From: Aquirufa aurantiipilula
GTDB lineage: Bacteria > Bacteroidota > Bacteroidia > Cytophagales > Spirosomataceae
Direction: 5' to 3'
Length of the DNA: 64,000 nt
Assembly: GCF_019923745.1 (NCBI RefSeq)
Contig: NZ_JAANOG010000010.1
Coordinates: 1 to 64,000 of the forward strand
The notes beneath the pieces were generated by a model, which did no database searches, was not told the DNA's origin, and worked only from the letters and a program-made list of their open reading frames with translations. Within the stretch, counting starts at the first letter, position 1, and every line of letters starts with the position of its first letter. Shown here in pieces: positions 8,935-17,908 of this stretch. Both the position numbers and the translations under genes were made by a program.

Positions 8935-9014
8935 AATTATAAATGGTGAATGGGTGTATTTTTCATGCTAAAAATTATAAATCATTTATAATTCATCATT
9001 TACCATTTATAATT
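8935..9014. repeat. nested AT-rich inverted repeats after rpsJ
   Basis: An outer inverted repeat, 8935-8952 with 8997-9014, matches at 17 of 18 positions. Inside it is a perfect palindrome with 10-bp arms (8973-8982, 8984-8993; AATTATAAAT around one C). The word AATTATAAAT recurs in each arm. The right arm overlaps the last codons of the glycosyltransferase gene. Repeats of this sort are frequent between genes in Bacteroidota; no function can be read from it. Confidence 0.55.
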
Positions 9015-9783
9015 TACTCACTGCTTTTTTCTCTGAATTAAACAATTGAAAAATCTTCCGAACGGGCTTTAGGAATAAAGTAAAAAAATATGGTTGAAGT
9101 CCATTATCTTTCCAGGCTTGTCGATCTTCCCGATTGGCTACCAAACGATGCTTCCAAGAGGCGGTGCTTGTGCCTCCATTACGCATGGTCATGAGGGTTT
9201 TGGGTAAATATGCGGCAGTTTTTTTGGCTTTATATAAAGCTCTCAACATCCAATCATAGTCCCCAGCACAAGTGAAGTCTGTCCGAAAAGGACCAATTTC
9301 ATCATAAACAGATTTTTTGGCATAAAAAGACAAGTGCGGAGGCATCCAACCCCACAACCAATTGTCGCGCTGGTATTCCCCGGCCGACCAAAACCGAACT
9401 AATGCTCCGCTGATTGGATCAACAAATTGAATATCGCCATATACGGTATCTGTACCTTTTTCTTGAAAACAAGTAACTACGGAGGAAATGACATCGTTTG
9501 CAGGATAAAAATCATCTGCTCCAATCATCCCGATAATTTCTCCCGTCACCCGTGCCAAGCCTTTATTCATGGCATCATAAATTCCTTGATCTTTTTCCGA
9601 GATGTAGTGAATTTTGCCTTCGTAATCCTTTAATATGGATAAACTGTCATCTTTAGAACCTCCGTCAATAACCCAATATTCTAGATTAGGATAATCTTGA
9701 GCCAATACACTTTCGATGGTTTGTCGGAGTGTAGCGGCAGATTGATAACAAACAGTAATGATGGAAACCTTGGGTAAATTCAT
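9007..9783 (-). CDS. family 2 glycosyltransferase
   Basis: About 258 residues from the ATG at 9783 (MNLPKVSIITVCYQS), where GT2 enzymes usually begin. The GT-A fold nucleotide-sugar site shows VSIITVCYQSAATLRQTIES, DGGSKDDS and the metal-binding GADDFYP. GDYDWMLRAL suits the acceptor/catalytic loop. Such enzymes move a sugar from a nucleotide donor to a glycan or lipid carrier at the membrane, often for surface polysaccharide. It stands alone, with no polysaccharide cluster around it, so donor and acceptor remain unknown. Confidence 0.88.
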   Translation of the reverse strand: MNLPKVSIITVCYQSAATLRQTIESVLAQDYPNLEYWVIDGGSKDDSLSILKDYEGKIHYISEKDQGIYDAMNKGLARVTGEIIGMIGADDFYPANDVISSVVTCFQEKGTDTVYGDIQFVDPISGALVRFWSAGEYQRDNWLWGWMPPHLSFYAKKSVYDEIGPFRTDFTCAGDYDWMLRALYKAKKTAAYLPKTLMTMRNGGTSTASWKHRLVANREDRQAWKDNGLQPYFFTLFLKPVRKIFQLFNSEKKAVSKL

Positions 9784-9922
9784 AGATTTCACAAAGATAG
9801 AGATTGTCGGAAGAAATTGGGAATTATTCAATTCTGGGGAACCTATTTAATCGGAATAGAAAGGTCTACTGTGAAATAAATAGTCACATCAAAAACTCTT
9901 TCGATTTTTTTAAACCGAATGC

Positions 9923-9952
9923 TTTGTTAAAAATATTTTTTTTGTACCTTTG
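9923..9952 (+). promoter_or_regulatory. rpmH promoter, Bacteroidota -33/-7 type
   Basis: TTTG (9923-9926), an 18-bp spacer and TACCTTTG (9945-9952) fit the Bacteroidota consensus. The predicted leader before rpmH is about 40 nt. Confidence 0.75.
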
Positions 9953-9996
9953 CAAACCCAATTCGAATCAGTTTCGAATATTTAAATGTTAAAGAA

Positions 9997-10152
9997 ATGA
10001 AAAGAACTTTTCAACCTTCGGTTAAAAAAAGAAAAAATAAGCACGGATTCCGTGAGCGTATGTCTACAGCTAATGGTCGTCGTGTGTTAACAGCACGTCG
10101 CGCTAAAGGTCGTCACAAACTTTCAGTTTCTGACGAGAAGAGAGGAAAATAA
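9997..10152 (+). CDS. rpmH: 50S ribosomal protein L34
   Basis: 51 residues, [20 protein letters not shown] then [30 protein letters not shown], which is unmistakable L34. L34 is a small, strongly basic protein of the large subunit. It is followed by rnpA about 60 bp downstream, the conserved rpmH-rnpA order. It has a clear promoter at 9923-9952. Confidence 0.97.
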   Translation: MKRTFQPSVKKRKNKHGFRERMSTANGRRVLTARRAKGRHKLSVSDEKRGK

Positions 10153-10212
10153 GCCTTAGATCTTAGGAAAGAAGATTTCAGGTTAGCTTAGTTGTACAAC
10201 AAGTTTCATGCC

Positions 10213-10617
10213 GTGAAGTTTACTTTTCAAAAATCCGAGCGACTTACGCAAGTCAAAATCATAGATTCACTATTCCAAAAGGATAGTCAAATCGTAGCAC
10301 AACGGTTTGTCTATCCTTTTCGAGTTTTATATCAATTTGGCCCTCAGCCATTAGCATTCCCACAAATTCTTATTTCCGTCCCTAAGCGCAAGTTCAAAAA
10401 AGCGGTGGACAGGAACCTCATCAAAAGAAGAATCCGCGAAGCTTATCGCTTGAACAAATCCTTTCACCTAGGAGAAGGGAAAGAGAAATTACCAGATTTT
10501 CTGGCTTTTGTTTATATTGCTTCTACAATTGAGCCTTTTGATCGGATCAATAAAAAAATGCAGCAAGTCTTGCAAGAATTTAGCAATACCAAAAAAGATG
10601 CCACAGAAATCTCCTAA
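10213..10617 (+). CDS. rnpA: ribonuclease P protein component
   Basis: About 134 residues from a GTG at 10213 (VKFTFQKSERL, read as Met); a TTG at 10192 is a possible earlier start and no ATG is available. The RNR motif region KRKFKKAVDRNLIKRRIREAYRLN binds RNase P RNA. The protein helps RNase P RNA cleave 5' leaders from pre-tRNA. Gene order after rpmH supports the call. Its last 20 bp overlap the start of the next gene, so the two are probably translationally coupled. Confidence 0.93.
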   Translation: MKFTFQKSERLTQVKIIDSLFQKDSQIVAQRFVYPFRVLYQFGPQPLAFPQILISVPKRKFKKAVDRNLIKRRIREAYRLNKSFHLGEGKEKLPDFLAFVYIASTIEPFDRINKKMQQVLQEFSNTKKDATEIS

Positions 10618-12268
10618 GTCCATCAAACATTGGCTCATCGCCTCCCTTTCTGGAATCAGTATCGTATGCGTCTTAGCATTTAGCTCCCCCGGAGATCGTT
10701 TCTTTGAAATTGCTAAAAATCTAGATATTTATGCCTCTGTTTTCAAGGAATTGAATAAGTTTTATGTGGACGAGGTGAACCCAAATCAAGCAGTAAAGAC
10801 TTCAATAGACGCCCTATTAAAAAGCTTTGACCCCTACACTGTCTTCTATCCTGAAGATGAACTAGAAGATTTTTTAACCATGACGACAGGAAAATACCAA
10901 GGTATTGGTATCATTCTTGCAGAAATAAATCAAACTTTTCGGATTTCATTCATCGAAGAAAATAGTCCAGCCTTAAAAGCAGGCTTGGGCATAGGTGATC
11001 AAATCATCTCCGTCAATGGTATTGCACTTTCTGATAAACCAGAAGCTGATCCTTCCAAACTGTTACGCGGACAAGCAGGCACTAAAATTGTAGTCAAAGT
11101 GCTCAAAAATGGGCAAACGACTCCACAAGAAATTAGTATCAATCGCGAAACGGTACAAATCAAAAATGTGGTATATTCTGGTATTATTCAACCAGGGGTC
11201 GGATATATTTTACTAGAAGATTTTAATGCTTCGGCAGCCAAAGAATTAAAAAATGCCTTGCAAAACTTGAAGCAAGCGGGCATGAAAAAGTTAATTTTGG
11301 ACTTGAGAGAAAACCCAGGTGGACTTTTAACTCAGGCAGTGGATATTTGTAATTTATTCCTACCAAAAGACTCGGAAGTAGTTTCTACTCGAGGGAAAGT
11401 GGAAGAATGGAACAAAACATACAATGCCTTAAATCCAAGCACAGAGCCAGAATTGCCCCTAATCATTTTGATCAATAATCATTCTGCTTCTGCTTCCGAA
11501 ATTGTAGCTGGAGTCATGCAAGATTATGACCGCGCCGTATTAATTGGTCAAAAAAGTTTTGGAAAAGGCCTGGTACAAGTAACTCGTGATTTACCTTTCA
11601 GAACCAAAATGAAGATAACCACGGCGAAATATTACATCCCTAGCGGTCGTTGTATCCAAGCAATCGACTATCAACATCGAAATCCAGATGGAAGTGCAGT
11701 AGCATTAAAAGATTCAAATAGCAAAACATTTTACACCAAGAATCACCGTAAGGTGGTCGATGGCGGAGGAATTACTCCTGATATCACAGTAGAAAAAATT
11801 AGTACATCTCCCTTTACCAATGCCTTACAAAAACAGCATATGATTTTCTTATATGCTTGTTATTATAGAAGTACGCATCCAAATATTTCTGCTGCTAAAG
11901 ATTTCAGTTTAAATCCAACAGAATTCCAAGCCTTTAGTACTTGGTTGAAAAAACAAAATTTCAAATTTGAAAGTCAAATTGAGAAGCAATTTCATGTGAT
12001 TAGCGAATTAGCCAAAAAGGATAAATCCTATGCGAGCATGGAACCGGCACTTCAAAATTTCAGAAAAGAATGGGCTTCCAATTTAGACCGTGAGTTATCG
12101 GCCTACCAATCAGATATCCTTACCCTATTGGAACAAGAGATTGTCCAACATTATTACCTTCAGAAAGGGATGAATGAATGGTCGTTCTCCAAGGACCCTT
12201 CCATTCGTGAAGCTTTAAAATTATTTGATCAGAATACTCGTTTTCAATCGATTTTGGCAGGAAAATAA
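10598..12268 (+). CDS. S41-family C-terminal processing peptidase (Ctp-like) with PDZ domain
   Basis: 556 residues from the ATG at 10598 (MPQKSPKSIKHWLIASLSG). A signal peptide or membrane anchor is at about 10-30; a PDZ domain at about 95-180 (YQGIGIILAE, GLGIGDQIISVNG); the S41 core at about 200-390. The dyad is visible: the middle Ser of HSASASE (Ser298) and the Lys of SFGKG (Lys323), spaced as in E. coli Prc. Such periplasmic proteases trim or degrade proteins from their C-termini. An earlier start inside rnpA is unlikely. Overlap with rnpA and a 1-bp gap to tsaB suggest one operon. Confidence 0.92.
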   Translation: MPQKSPKSIKHWLIASLSGISIVCVLAFSSPGDRFFEIAKNLDIYASVFKELNKFYVDEVNPNQAVKTSIDALLKSFDPYTVFYPEDELEDFLTMTTGKYQGIGIILAEINQTFRISFIEENSPALKAGLGIGDQIISVNGIALSDKPEADPSKLLRGQAGTKIVVKVLKNGQTTPQEISINRETVQIKNVVYSGIIQPGVGYILLEDFNASAAKELKNALQNLKQAGMKKLILDLRENPGGLLTQAVDICNLFLPKDSEVVSTRGKVEEWNKTYNALNPSTEPELPLIILINNHSASASEIVAGVMQDYDRAVLIGQKSFGKGLVQVTRDLPFRTKMKITTAKYYIPSGRCIQAIDYQHRNPDGSAVALKDSNSKTFYTKNHRKVVDGGGITPDITVEKISTSPFTNALQKQHMIFLYACYYRSTHPNISAAKDFSLNPTEFQAFSTWLKKQNFKFESQIEKQFHVISELAKKDKSYASMEPALQNFRKEWASNLDRELSAYQSDILTLLEQEIVQHYYLQKGMNEWSFSKDPSIREALKLFDQNTRFQSILAGK

Positions 12269-12269
12269 C

Positions 12270-12965
12270 ATGAATTTGATTCTTAGTATAGAAACGTCTA
12301 CTCCGACTTGCTCTGTAGCGATACATCAAAATGGTGACTTAATAGCACAAAAATTAATTGTAGAAGAAGGAGGCCATTCCAAGCAAGTAACCGTTTTAAT
12401 TGATTCACTTTTGGAAGAAAATGGATTGAACTTTTCCCATATAGCTGCCATAGCTGTTTCTATGGGACCAGGATCATATACGGGTTTAAGAATTGGCTTA
12501 GCCACAGCGAAAGGCTTATGTTTCGGATTGGACATTCCATTAATAGCACTACCTACTTTAAAAATATTAGCACAAGGTTTTCGTCAGATCCAAACAAATC
12601 ATTCCTCAGTTCGATTACTTCCTATGCTAGATGCAAGAAGAATGGAAGTGTATGCCGCTTGCTATGAATTAGAGGATTTGCAGGAGGTTCAAGCCTCAAA
12701 AGCTGTCATATTAGATGAAAACTCTTTTGTTGAATTATCGGGGAAATCCTTGCTGGCTTTTGGGAATGGAGCTCAAAAATGGCAAAGTACTTGCCAGCAT
12801 CCTGATATTCAATTCATTAATGAACCAATGTATCCAGAGGCTCAATTCATGGGGAATTTGGCATATCAAGAATATTTGAACAAAAACTTCCAAGATTTGG
12901 TTAGCCTAGAACCTGATTATCTAAAGGAATTCATGGGAACTCAGCCTAAAAACAAAGCATTGTAA
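12270..12965 (+). CDS. tsaB: tRNA threonylcarbamoyladenosine biosynthesis protein TsaB
   Basis: About 231 residues from the ATG at 12270 (MNLILSIETSTPTCSVAI). The ASKHA-type start ILSIETST, GGHSKQVTVLID and SMGPGSYTGLRIGLATAKGL are the TsaB signature. TsaB is the non-catalytic partner of TsaD in making t6A37 on ANN-decoding tRNAs. It starts one base after the S41 protease stop codon, and its stop shares one base with the next start (TAATG), so the genes form a tight operon. Confidence 0.94.
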   Translation: MNLILSIETSTPTCSVAIHQNGDLIAQKLIVEEGGHSKQVTVLIDSLLEENGLNFSHIAAIAVSMGPGSYTGLRIGLATAKGLCFGLDIPLIALPTLKILAQGFRQIQTNHSSVRLLPMLDARRMEVYAACYELEDLQEVQASKAVILDENSFVELSGKSLLAFGNGAQKWQSTCQHPDIQFINEPMYPEAQFMGNLAYQEYLNKNFQDLVSLEPDYLKEFMGTQPKNKAL

Positions 12966-13474
12966 TGGAAGAAGAAATCGTCAATCGAGTAAAACAAAGT
13001 GGTTTAATTCAATTGGACTTGGAAGAAATGCGTATTCCAGGTGAACGAATCTTTTTGGACATTAAGCCCCAGCTATTCATGGAACTAGTTTTGAAAGAAA
13101 AGGACTTTCGGAATTACCTGGCTGAACATGATTGGGCTAGTTATCAAGATAAACATGTCGCAGTTGGTTGCAGTAATGATGCCATAATACCTACTTGGGC
13201 ATTTATGCTGATCAGCATACACCTAAGTCCATTTGCTAAAACTATTGTTTTTGGGACATTGGAGGATTTAGAAAAAACGTTGTTCAAACAAAGTATAGAT
13301 GAATTATCTACTGAAGACCTACAAGGTGCGAGAGTCGTGATTAAGGGTTGTTCGAAAGAATCAGTACCGACAGATACATATGTACAAATTGCACAAAAAC
13401 TTCAGCCTTTGGTAAAGAGTTTATTCTTTGGCGAACCTTGTAGTACGGTCCCTCTTTTCAAGAAAAAATCTTAA
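12965..13474 (+). CDS. DUF2480 family protein
   Basis: 169 residues. It ends KSLFFGEPCSTVPLFKKKS, which I recognise as the conserved C-terminus of the Bacteroidota DUF2480 family; the middle CSNDAIIPTWAFMLI and VIKGCSKESVPTDTYV are also typical. It has no signal peptide or membrane segment and is probably cytoplasmic. Function is unknown. The start overlaps the tsaB stop by one base, so translation is probably coupled. Confidence 0.82.
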   Translation: MEEEIVNRVKQSGLIQLDLEEMRIPGERIFLDIKPQLFMELVLKEKDFRNYLAEHDWASYQDKHVAVGCSNDAIIPTWAFMLISIHLSPFAKTIVFGTLEDLEKTLFKQSIDELSTEDLQGARVVIKGCSKESVPTDTYVQIAQKLQPLVKSLFFGEPCSTVPLFKKKS

Positions 13475-13509
13475 CATTTGTTTAGTGATTTTTCAGTCAT
13501 TTGAATATC

Positions 13510-13529
13510 AACTTATTGGACAATAAGTT
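13510..13529. terminator. short hairpin in the convergent gap
   Basis: AACTTATT and AATAAGTT form an 8-bp stem with loop GGAC, 36 bp after the DUF2480 stop. It lacks a strong T-tract, so termination is only a possibility. Confidence 0.4.
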
Positions 13530-13550
13530 CAAAATCTCATTCGTTTTGAC

Positions 13551-13583
13551 AACGCTGTCAAGGTTTGAAACCTTGACAGCGTT
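13551..13583. repeat. 33-bp perfect palindrome between convergent genes
   Basis: Two perfect 16-bp arms (AACGCTGTCAAGGTTT and its complement) flank one G at 13567. It lies between the convergent DUF2480 and DUF4175 genes and ends 9 bp from the latter's stop codon. I recall words like CAAGGTTT-GAAACCTTG as intergenic repeats in other Bacteroidota genomes, so it may be a REP-like unit; it would also form a strong hairpin able to stop transcripts from both sides. Confidence 0.7.
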
Positions 13584-13592
13584 AGGCAAAAA

Positions 13593-16500
13593 TCATTTCA
13601 TTTTTTGCTTAATCTTTTCCATATACTGCATCACTTTTTGCTGGTAGTAGGGCAAAAGATCCACGGGTACTTGTTGAAATAAATCTCGATTTTCTTTCTG
13701 TCTTTTAAGGAATGGAATTAAGTTGGGTGGAGGGTTTTCCTTCCATTTTTGTACTGCGGTTTTTGATTCTCGTTTGGGATCTTCTCCTTGTTCTTTTAAG
13801 GCCTTTTCAGCCTCCATCAATCGTGGAAGCATTTGATCTTGGCGTTGCTGTAAGGAATTATTCAAGCGCTTATTAACGATATCTGACTCGTTTTTGTCCA
13901 TATCTTTGATTAGGTCAGACAATGATTTTTGTAAACCCTGACTACCTGGTTGCCCTTGTAACTCATTCATCTTCTGCTCCATCTCTTGTCGAATCTGGGC
14001 TTGCTCTTCAGCCATTTTGATCAATTCCTCATTAGTAATCATCATAGGCTGCGAGCCCATTTTTCTGGCTTTTTGATTCAATTGCTGTTGCCTTTGACCC
14101 CAATTTCCTTTTGAATTACCTTTCGACTTACCCTTCTTTCCGGATTTGGCTTGGGCGGCTTGATCTTGTACTTGTCTTAATAAATCAGATAGCAAAACAG
14201 CTAATTGATTGGTAGCCGCCATAGCTTCTTGTTGCCTTACCGGAACAATATCCCATTTTCGTTCTTTCATCATGCGGGATGCTTCCTGCATTCTTTGTTT
14301 CATATTAGCCGTTTCCTTCGTGATTGTCTGCGACAATGGCATTAACTTTTTACCCAATGAAATCAAACTATCTTCCAAAACACTGGCCATATCGCCCAAT
14401 TTACTTTGTTCCTGAGCAATTTGTCTAACGGCCAAATCCCCAGCCGGAATCTTTTTATAGGCCTTCATGATACGTTCCTGATCAAAAGACAATTGCAATA
14501 AATCTTCCATCAACAAACGCAATTGAGCTAAATTCAAAGCCACTTCCATGGATTCTTGTTGCTCCTGTTGTTCTTCCAATTTCTTGGCCAACTTCTTCAT
14601 TTTCTCTGCCGCTTTCTTTTGATTCGTTTCAGCTTGTTTCGACTGCTTATTTTTTAAATTTTCTTCTGCATTATCTAAATTCTCTTCCATCTCCTCTTGC
14701 AATTGATCTTCCTTATCCAAATCTTGTTCACCCGGAATTTCTTTTTTCTCTTTAGCTATTTCATCCAATTTTTTCCTCTCCTCTTCTACTTCCTTATTCA
14801 ACGCTTCTTGTTGTTTGGCTAATTCTTGATCGTTTTTACCGTTATTTTTTTCACTTAATTCCTCTTGCTTTTTGGCTAATTCTTTCCAACGAGAAATGGA
14901 TTCATCTAGCATCTTTTCAACTTTCAATTCTTGATAAAATTGTTGTAATCTCTCCAACTCCCGCTCCATATTCTTACCTTGATTACGCATTTGATCCAGA
15001 TGTTTCTGCCAAAGCGTTGCTGACTCTTTTTCCCAGTTTTTCAAGAGGGCATCTCTGCGCTTTTCCATATCCGGATCCCAAAGCTGGGAAATCATTTTCT
15101 GCAAGTTTTCCATCTTCTTCATCCAAGCTTGATCTACTTTCTGAAAACTCATTTGTTGACCCATCCATTGTTCTTGCATTTTCTTAAGCTCCTCAATGGT
15201 CTTTTTCAATGCCGCCTCTTTATCCAATACTTCTTGTAAAGCTTTCAAATCAACTTCCTTCCCCAATTGAACTCGTTTGGTTAACTCGTTGATCTCTTGC
15301 TTCATGTTTTGTGCCTTTTGCAAAGAATTCAAGACTTGTTTCTCCGCTTGATCTACTTGCTGATCCATTTTCTTTTCTAAACGCTGAAGCTCTGGATACT
15401 CCCAAATTTGGAGGCCTGTTTGTGTCCATTTGGGTCCGTGTAAACCATCTTGATCTGAAACTTCCACTCGATAAAGAACTTGATCCCCTGGGTTCAATGA
15501 CAATGAATCAATACGCCAGATATACTCCACTTCTAGGCGTGTAGCCCTAGATTGCAAGGGAATCCATTGTGTCTTTTTGGTGGACAAATTTTTAGCATCT
15601 TTTCGCTTAATTTGATATGTCAAGCGCATTTGTCCTAATCCATAATCATCTTCTATCAAAGCATTTAATACCCTAAATCGATAATACAAGGTATCGTCTA
15701 ACCACTGTGTTTGCAAAGTCGGTTTTTGGTCAAAAATAACCTCAATTGGCTGCATAACACTTTTTTGAATAGGCATCTGCGCGTTTTTTGCAACAACTTG
15801 ATATCCACTATTTTGATTGATAGTCCTGCTTAATTGATATCTTGTTCGCAACAAATTAAGACTTGCCCAATCAACTGAGGATTTATTTTGAAACTGAATT
15901 CCCAAATCATCTGCACCAGAAGATGTCATTTCCCAACGTACAACGGTACCTTCTGGAACTTTCAAAGGTATTGCTTGGTGTATCGTTTCACTAGGCTTCT
16001 TCAAATAGCTAGGGAATGTCAACTGTATTGTCATTTCCTTTAAACCAGGCCTATGTACCACGGGTAAAAGCTGTGGCTCAGAAAAATATCCACCAGCCTC
16101 AAACTGTAACCATTTATCCTCTTGAACTGCGGGAATTATTCCCTTGAATTGATTTACTTTTTCTGTGGGATTTAACGGTATACGCTCACCATCCCAATGT
16201 AAACTGACTTCACTTGGAACATTTTTACCCCTTAATTCAAGCATAAATTCTGTATTTTCTCCGGATACAGCTTGAAATGGTTTATTCAAAATCACAAATT
16301 CAAATGGCAATTCCTTGGGATAATGGAATGAATAATTCCAAATACGTAAACTTGGCTTTCGAAATAAATTGGGGAAGGTCAACTGTCCAATTCCCAACAA
16401 AGCAAAAAGCGCTAAAAACAAGAATAATGGTTGTTTCAACTCTTTTAATTGAATGAAATCTTCCCAGCAATATTGTTTCAAATAGGACTGTTTTTCCTCA

Positions 16501-16886
16501 ATAGCTGCATGCCACAATTCTAAGGAATGGTCTGGCTCTTGATTTTGTAATTGAAGGACGTTAATTAAAGCATCCGCATGCTTACTAGGCAAATATTTTC
16601 CCAAACCAATCGCAAGCCGATAATAATCCTCCTGACCCAGAGGGCGCAATAAATCCCAAACAGATTTGCGTAAAAAGAAGAAAACGATCCCGATAGAACC
16701 TACAAAAAATGTATATAAAAATACCCCGCGAATGGTCGATGAAAACCAAGCCACGTATTCCAATAAAATCAAGAATAATGCCAAACACACGATCCAGATA
16801 GCAGCATGTATCAAGGATTTCCACAACTCTTTTCGAGAAAGTTGCCGGTGGTAGTTTCGTAATTGGTTTAGTAGCGGATTGTACAC
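13593..16886 (-). CDS. DUF4175-like membrane protein with long coiled coil
   Basis: 1,097 residues. Two hydrophobic segments near the N-terminus (about 25-45 and 53-72) and a third near 150-168 (LFLFLALFALLGIG) anchor it. About 190-480 is a beta-rich, probably periplasmic region (FEFVILNKPFQAVSGENTEF, LQFEAGGYFSEPQLLPVVH). From about 490 to the end it is extremely rich in Gln, Glu and Lys, with long coiled coils (KMDQQVDQAEKQVLNSLQK, ENLDNAEENLKNKQSK). The layout fits the DUF4175 family. No enzyme motif is visible and the function is unknown. It is transcribed towards the palindrome at 13551-13583. Confidence 0.7.
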   Translation of the reverse strand: MYNPLLNQLRNYHRQLSRKELWKSLIHAAIWIVCLALFLILLEYVAWFSSTIRGVFLYTFFVGSIGIVFFFLRKSVWDLLRPLGQEDYYRLAIGLGKYLPSKHADALINVLQLQNQEPDHSLELWHAAIEEKQSYLKQYCWEDFIQLKELKQPLFLFLALFALLGIGQLTFPNLFRKPSLRIWNYSFHYPKELPFEFVILNKPFQAVSGENTEFMLELRGKNVPSEVSLHWDGERIPLNPTEKVNQFKGIIPAVQEDKWLQFEAGGYFSEPQLLPVVHRPGLKEMTIQLTFPSYLKKPSETIHQAIPLKVPEGTVVRWEMTSSGADDLGIQFQNKSSVDWASLNLLRTRYQLSRTINQNSGYQVVAKNAQMPIQKSVMQPIEVIFDQKPTLQTQWLDDTLYYRFRVLNALIEDDYGLGQMRLTYQIKRKDAKNLSTKKTQWIPLQSRATRLEVEYIWRIDSLSLNPGDQVLYRVEVSDQDGLHGPKWTQTGLQIWEYPELQRLEKKMDQQVDQAEKQVLNSLQKAQNMKQEINELTKRVQLGKEVDLKALQEVLDKEAALKKTIEELKKMQEQWMGQQMSFQKVDQAWMKKMENLQKMISQLWDPDMEKRRDALLKNWEKESATLWQKHLDQMRNQGKNMERELERLQQFYQELKVEKMLDESISRWKELAKKQEELSEKNNGKNDQELAKQQEALNKEVEEERKKLDEIAKEKKEIPGEQDLDKEDQLQEEMEENLDNAEENLKNKQSKQAETNQKKAAEKMKKLAKKLEEQQEQQESMEVALNLAQLRLLMEDLLQLSFDQERIMKAYKKIPAGDLAVRQIAQEQSKLGDMASVLEDSLISLGKKLMPLSQTITKETANMKQRMQEASRMMKERKWDIVPVRQQEAMAATNQLAVLLSDLLRQVQDQAAQAKSGKKGKSKGNSKGNWGQRQQQLNQKARKMGSQPMMITNEELIKMAEEQAQIRQEMEQKMNELQGQPGSQGLQKSLSDLIKDMDKNESDIVNKRLNNSLQQRQDQMLPRLMEAEKALKEQGEDPKRESKTAVQKWKENPPPNLIPFLKRQKENRDLFQQVPVDLLPYYQQKVMQYMEKIKQKMK

Positions 16887-16991
16887 GGGTTTTGCTAATC
16901 AGAACAAGTCAGAACTTGAAAATACGAATTTTCAAACGCATACCATTCATGATTGCGACAAAATAAAATTGCCCATGAGTTTCTATTTTGG

Positions 16992-16999
16992 TATTTTTG
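16992..16999 (+). promoter_or_regulatory. candidate -7 element for the fructosamine-kinase-like gene
   Basis: TATTTTTG matches TAnnTTTG; a partial -33 word (ATTG, ending at about 16972) lies about 18-19 bp upstream. The predicted transcript would start about 12 nt before the ATG at 17018, which supports that start over the upstream TTG. Confidence 0.45.
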
Positions 17000-17017
17000 A
17001 AGAATATTGACTCCAGC

Positions 17018-17908
17018 ATGTCGCAACAATCACAAGAACAGTATCAATTTATTGAAAGTATACTCCGCCAAAATTTAGGCGAAATTGGTACCATTGAGGA
17101 CTTTCAATTTTTCTATGGGGGGAATTTCAATCTAGCTGTTCGTGTCAAGTTAGCTCAAGGAGAATATTTCATCAAATGGAATCAAGGTGATCATCAAGGC
17201 TTATTCCAAGCCGAATCCAAAAATCTGGCTTTGATTGCCTCCACCAACACCATTCCTGTTCCTCAAGTATTAGGTGTAGGACAATTGGACGAAAAGGAAT
17301 ACTTAGTCATGGAATGTATTCCATCAGCTGAGAAAAAAGATAATTACTGGAGTGACTTTGGCGTCAAGTTGGCTCATTTACATCAAACGAGCTCCCCTCA
17401 AGGACATGGTTTAGACTATGACAATTTCATCGGTGCTGCCAAACAGATCAATACTTGGAATATAGATGGAGTAGCATTTTTCATTCAAAATCGTTTAAAG
17501 TACCAAGTCGATACAGCCTTATACCATCGAAAAATAGATGGCACTACCAGTGAAGCTTTTGAAAGACTATATGAAAAAACGCCTTCTATCATCCCTAATG
17601 AGCAATCGGCATTAATTCACGGAGATTTATGGTCAGGAAATGCCATGGTCAATCAACATGGATTAGTGAGCTTGGTAGATCCTTCCTGCTATTTTGGTTT
17701 ACGAGAAGCAGAAATTGCTTTCACTACCATGTTTGGAGGATTTGAAAAAGAATTTTACGAAGCATATCATGAATCATTCCCAATCTCGAAAGGATTTCAT
17801 GAGCGTATTCCTTTATACAATTTATACCCGTTAATGGTACATGTCAATCTATTTGGAGAGGGATATCTGCCAGCGGTTAATAAGATTTTAGATTCGTACT
17901 TGAATTAA
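17018..17908 (+). CDS. fructosamine-3-kinase-like / aminoglycoside phosphotransferase fold protein
   Basis: About 296 residues from the ATG at 17018 (MSQQSQEQYQF); an upstream TTG at 16988 overlaps the probable promoter. Motifs are FYGGNFNLAVRVKL, EYFIKWNQ with the ATP-binding Lys, HGDLWSGNAMV for the catalytic Asp, and LVDPSCYFGLREAEIAFTTM, typical of the fructosamine kinase family. Such enzymes phosphorylate ketosamines on glycated proteins or amino acids so that they decompose; the actual substrate is not readable. Its stop codon overlaps that of the convergent ispH gene (shared TTAA at 17905-17908). Confidence 0.88.
   Translation: MSQQSQEQYQFIESILRQNLGEIGTIEDFQFFYGGNFNLAVRVKLAQGEYFIKWNQGDHQGLFQAESKNLALIASTNTIPVPQVLGVGQLDEKEYLVMECIPSAEKKDNYWSDFGVKLAHLHQTSSPQGHGLDYDNFIGAAKQINTWNIDGVAFFIQNRLKYQVDTALYHRKIDGTTSEAFERLYEKTPSIIPNEQSALIHGDLWSGNAMVNQHGLVSLVDPSCYFGLREAEIAFTTMFGGFEKEFYEAYHESFPISKGFHERIPLYNLYPLMVHVNLFGEGYLPAVNKILDSYLN

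Noticed and set aside
9804-9992. 62-residue open frame between the glycosyltransferase and rpmH
   Set aside because: It runs through the rpmH promoter and shows no protein-like features.
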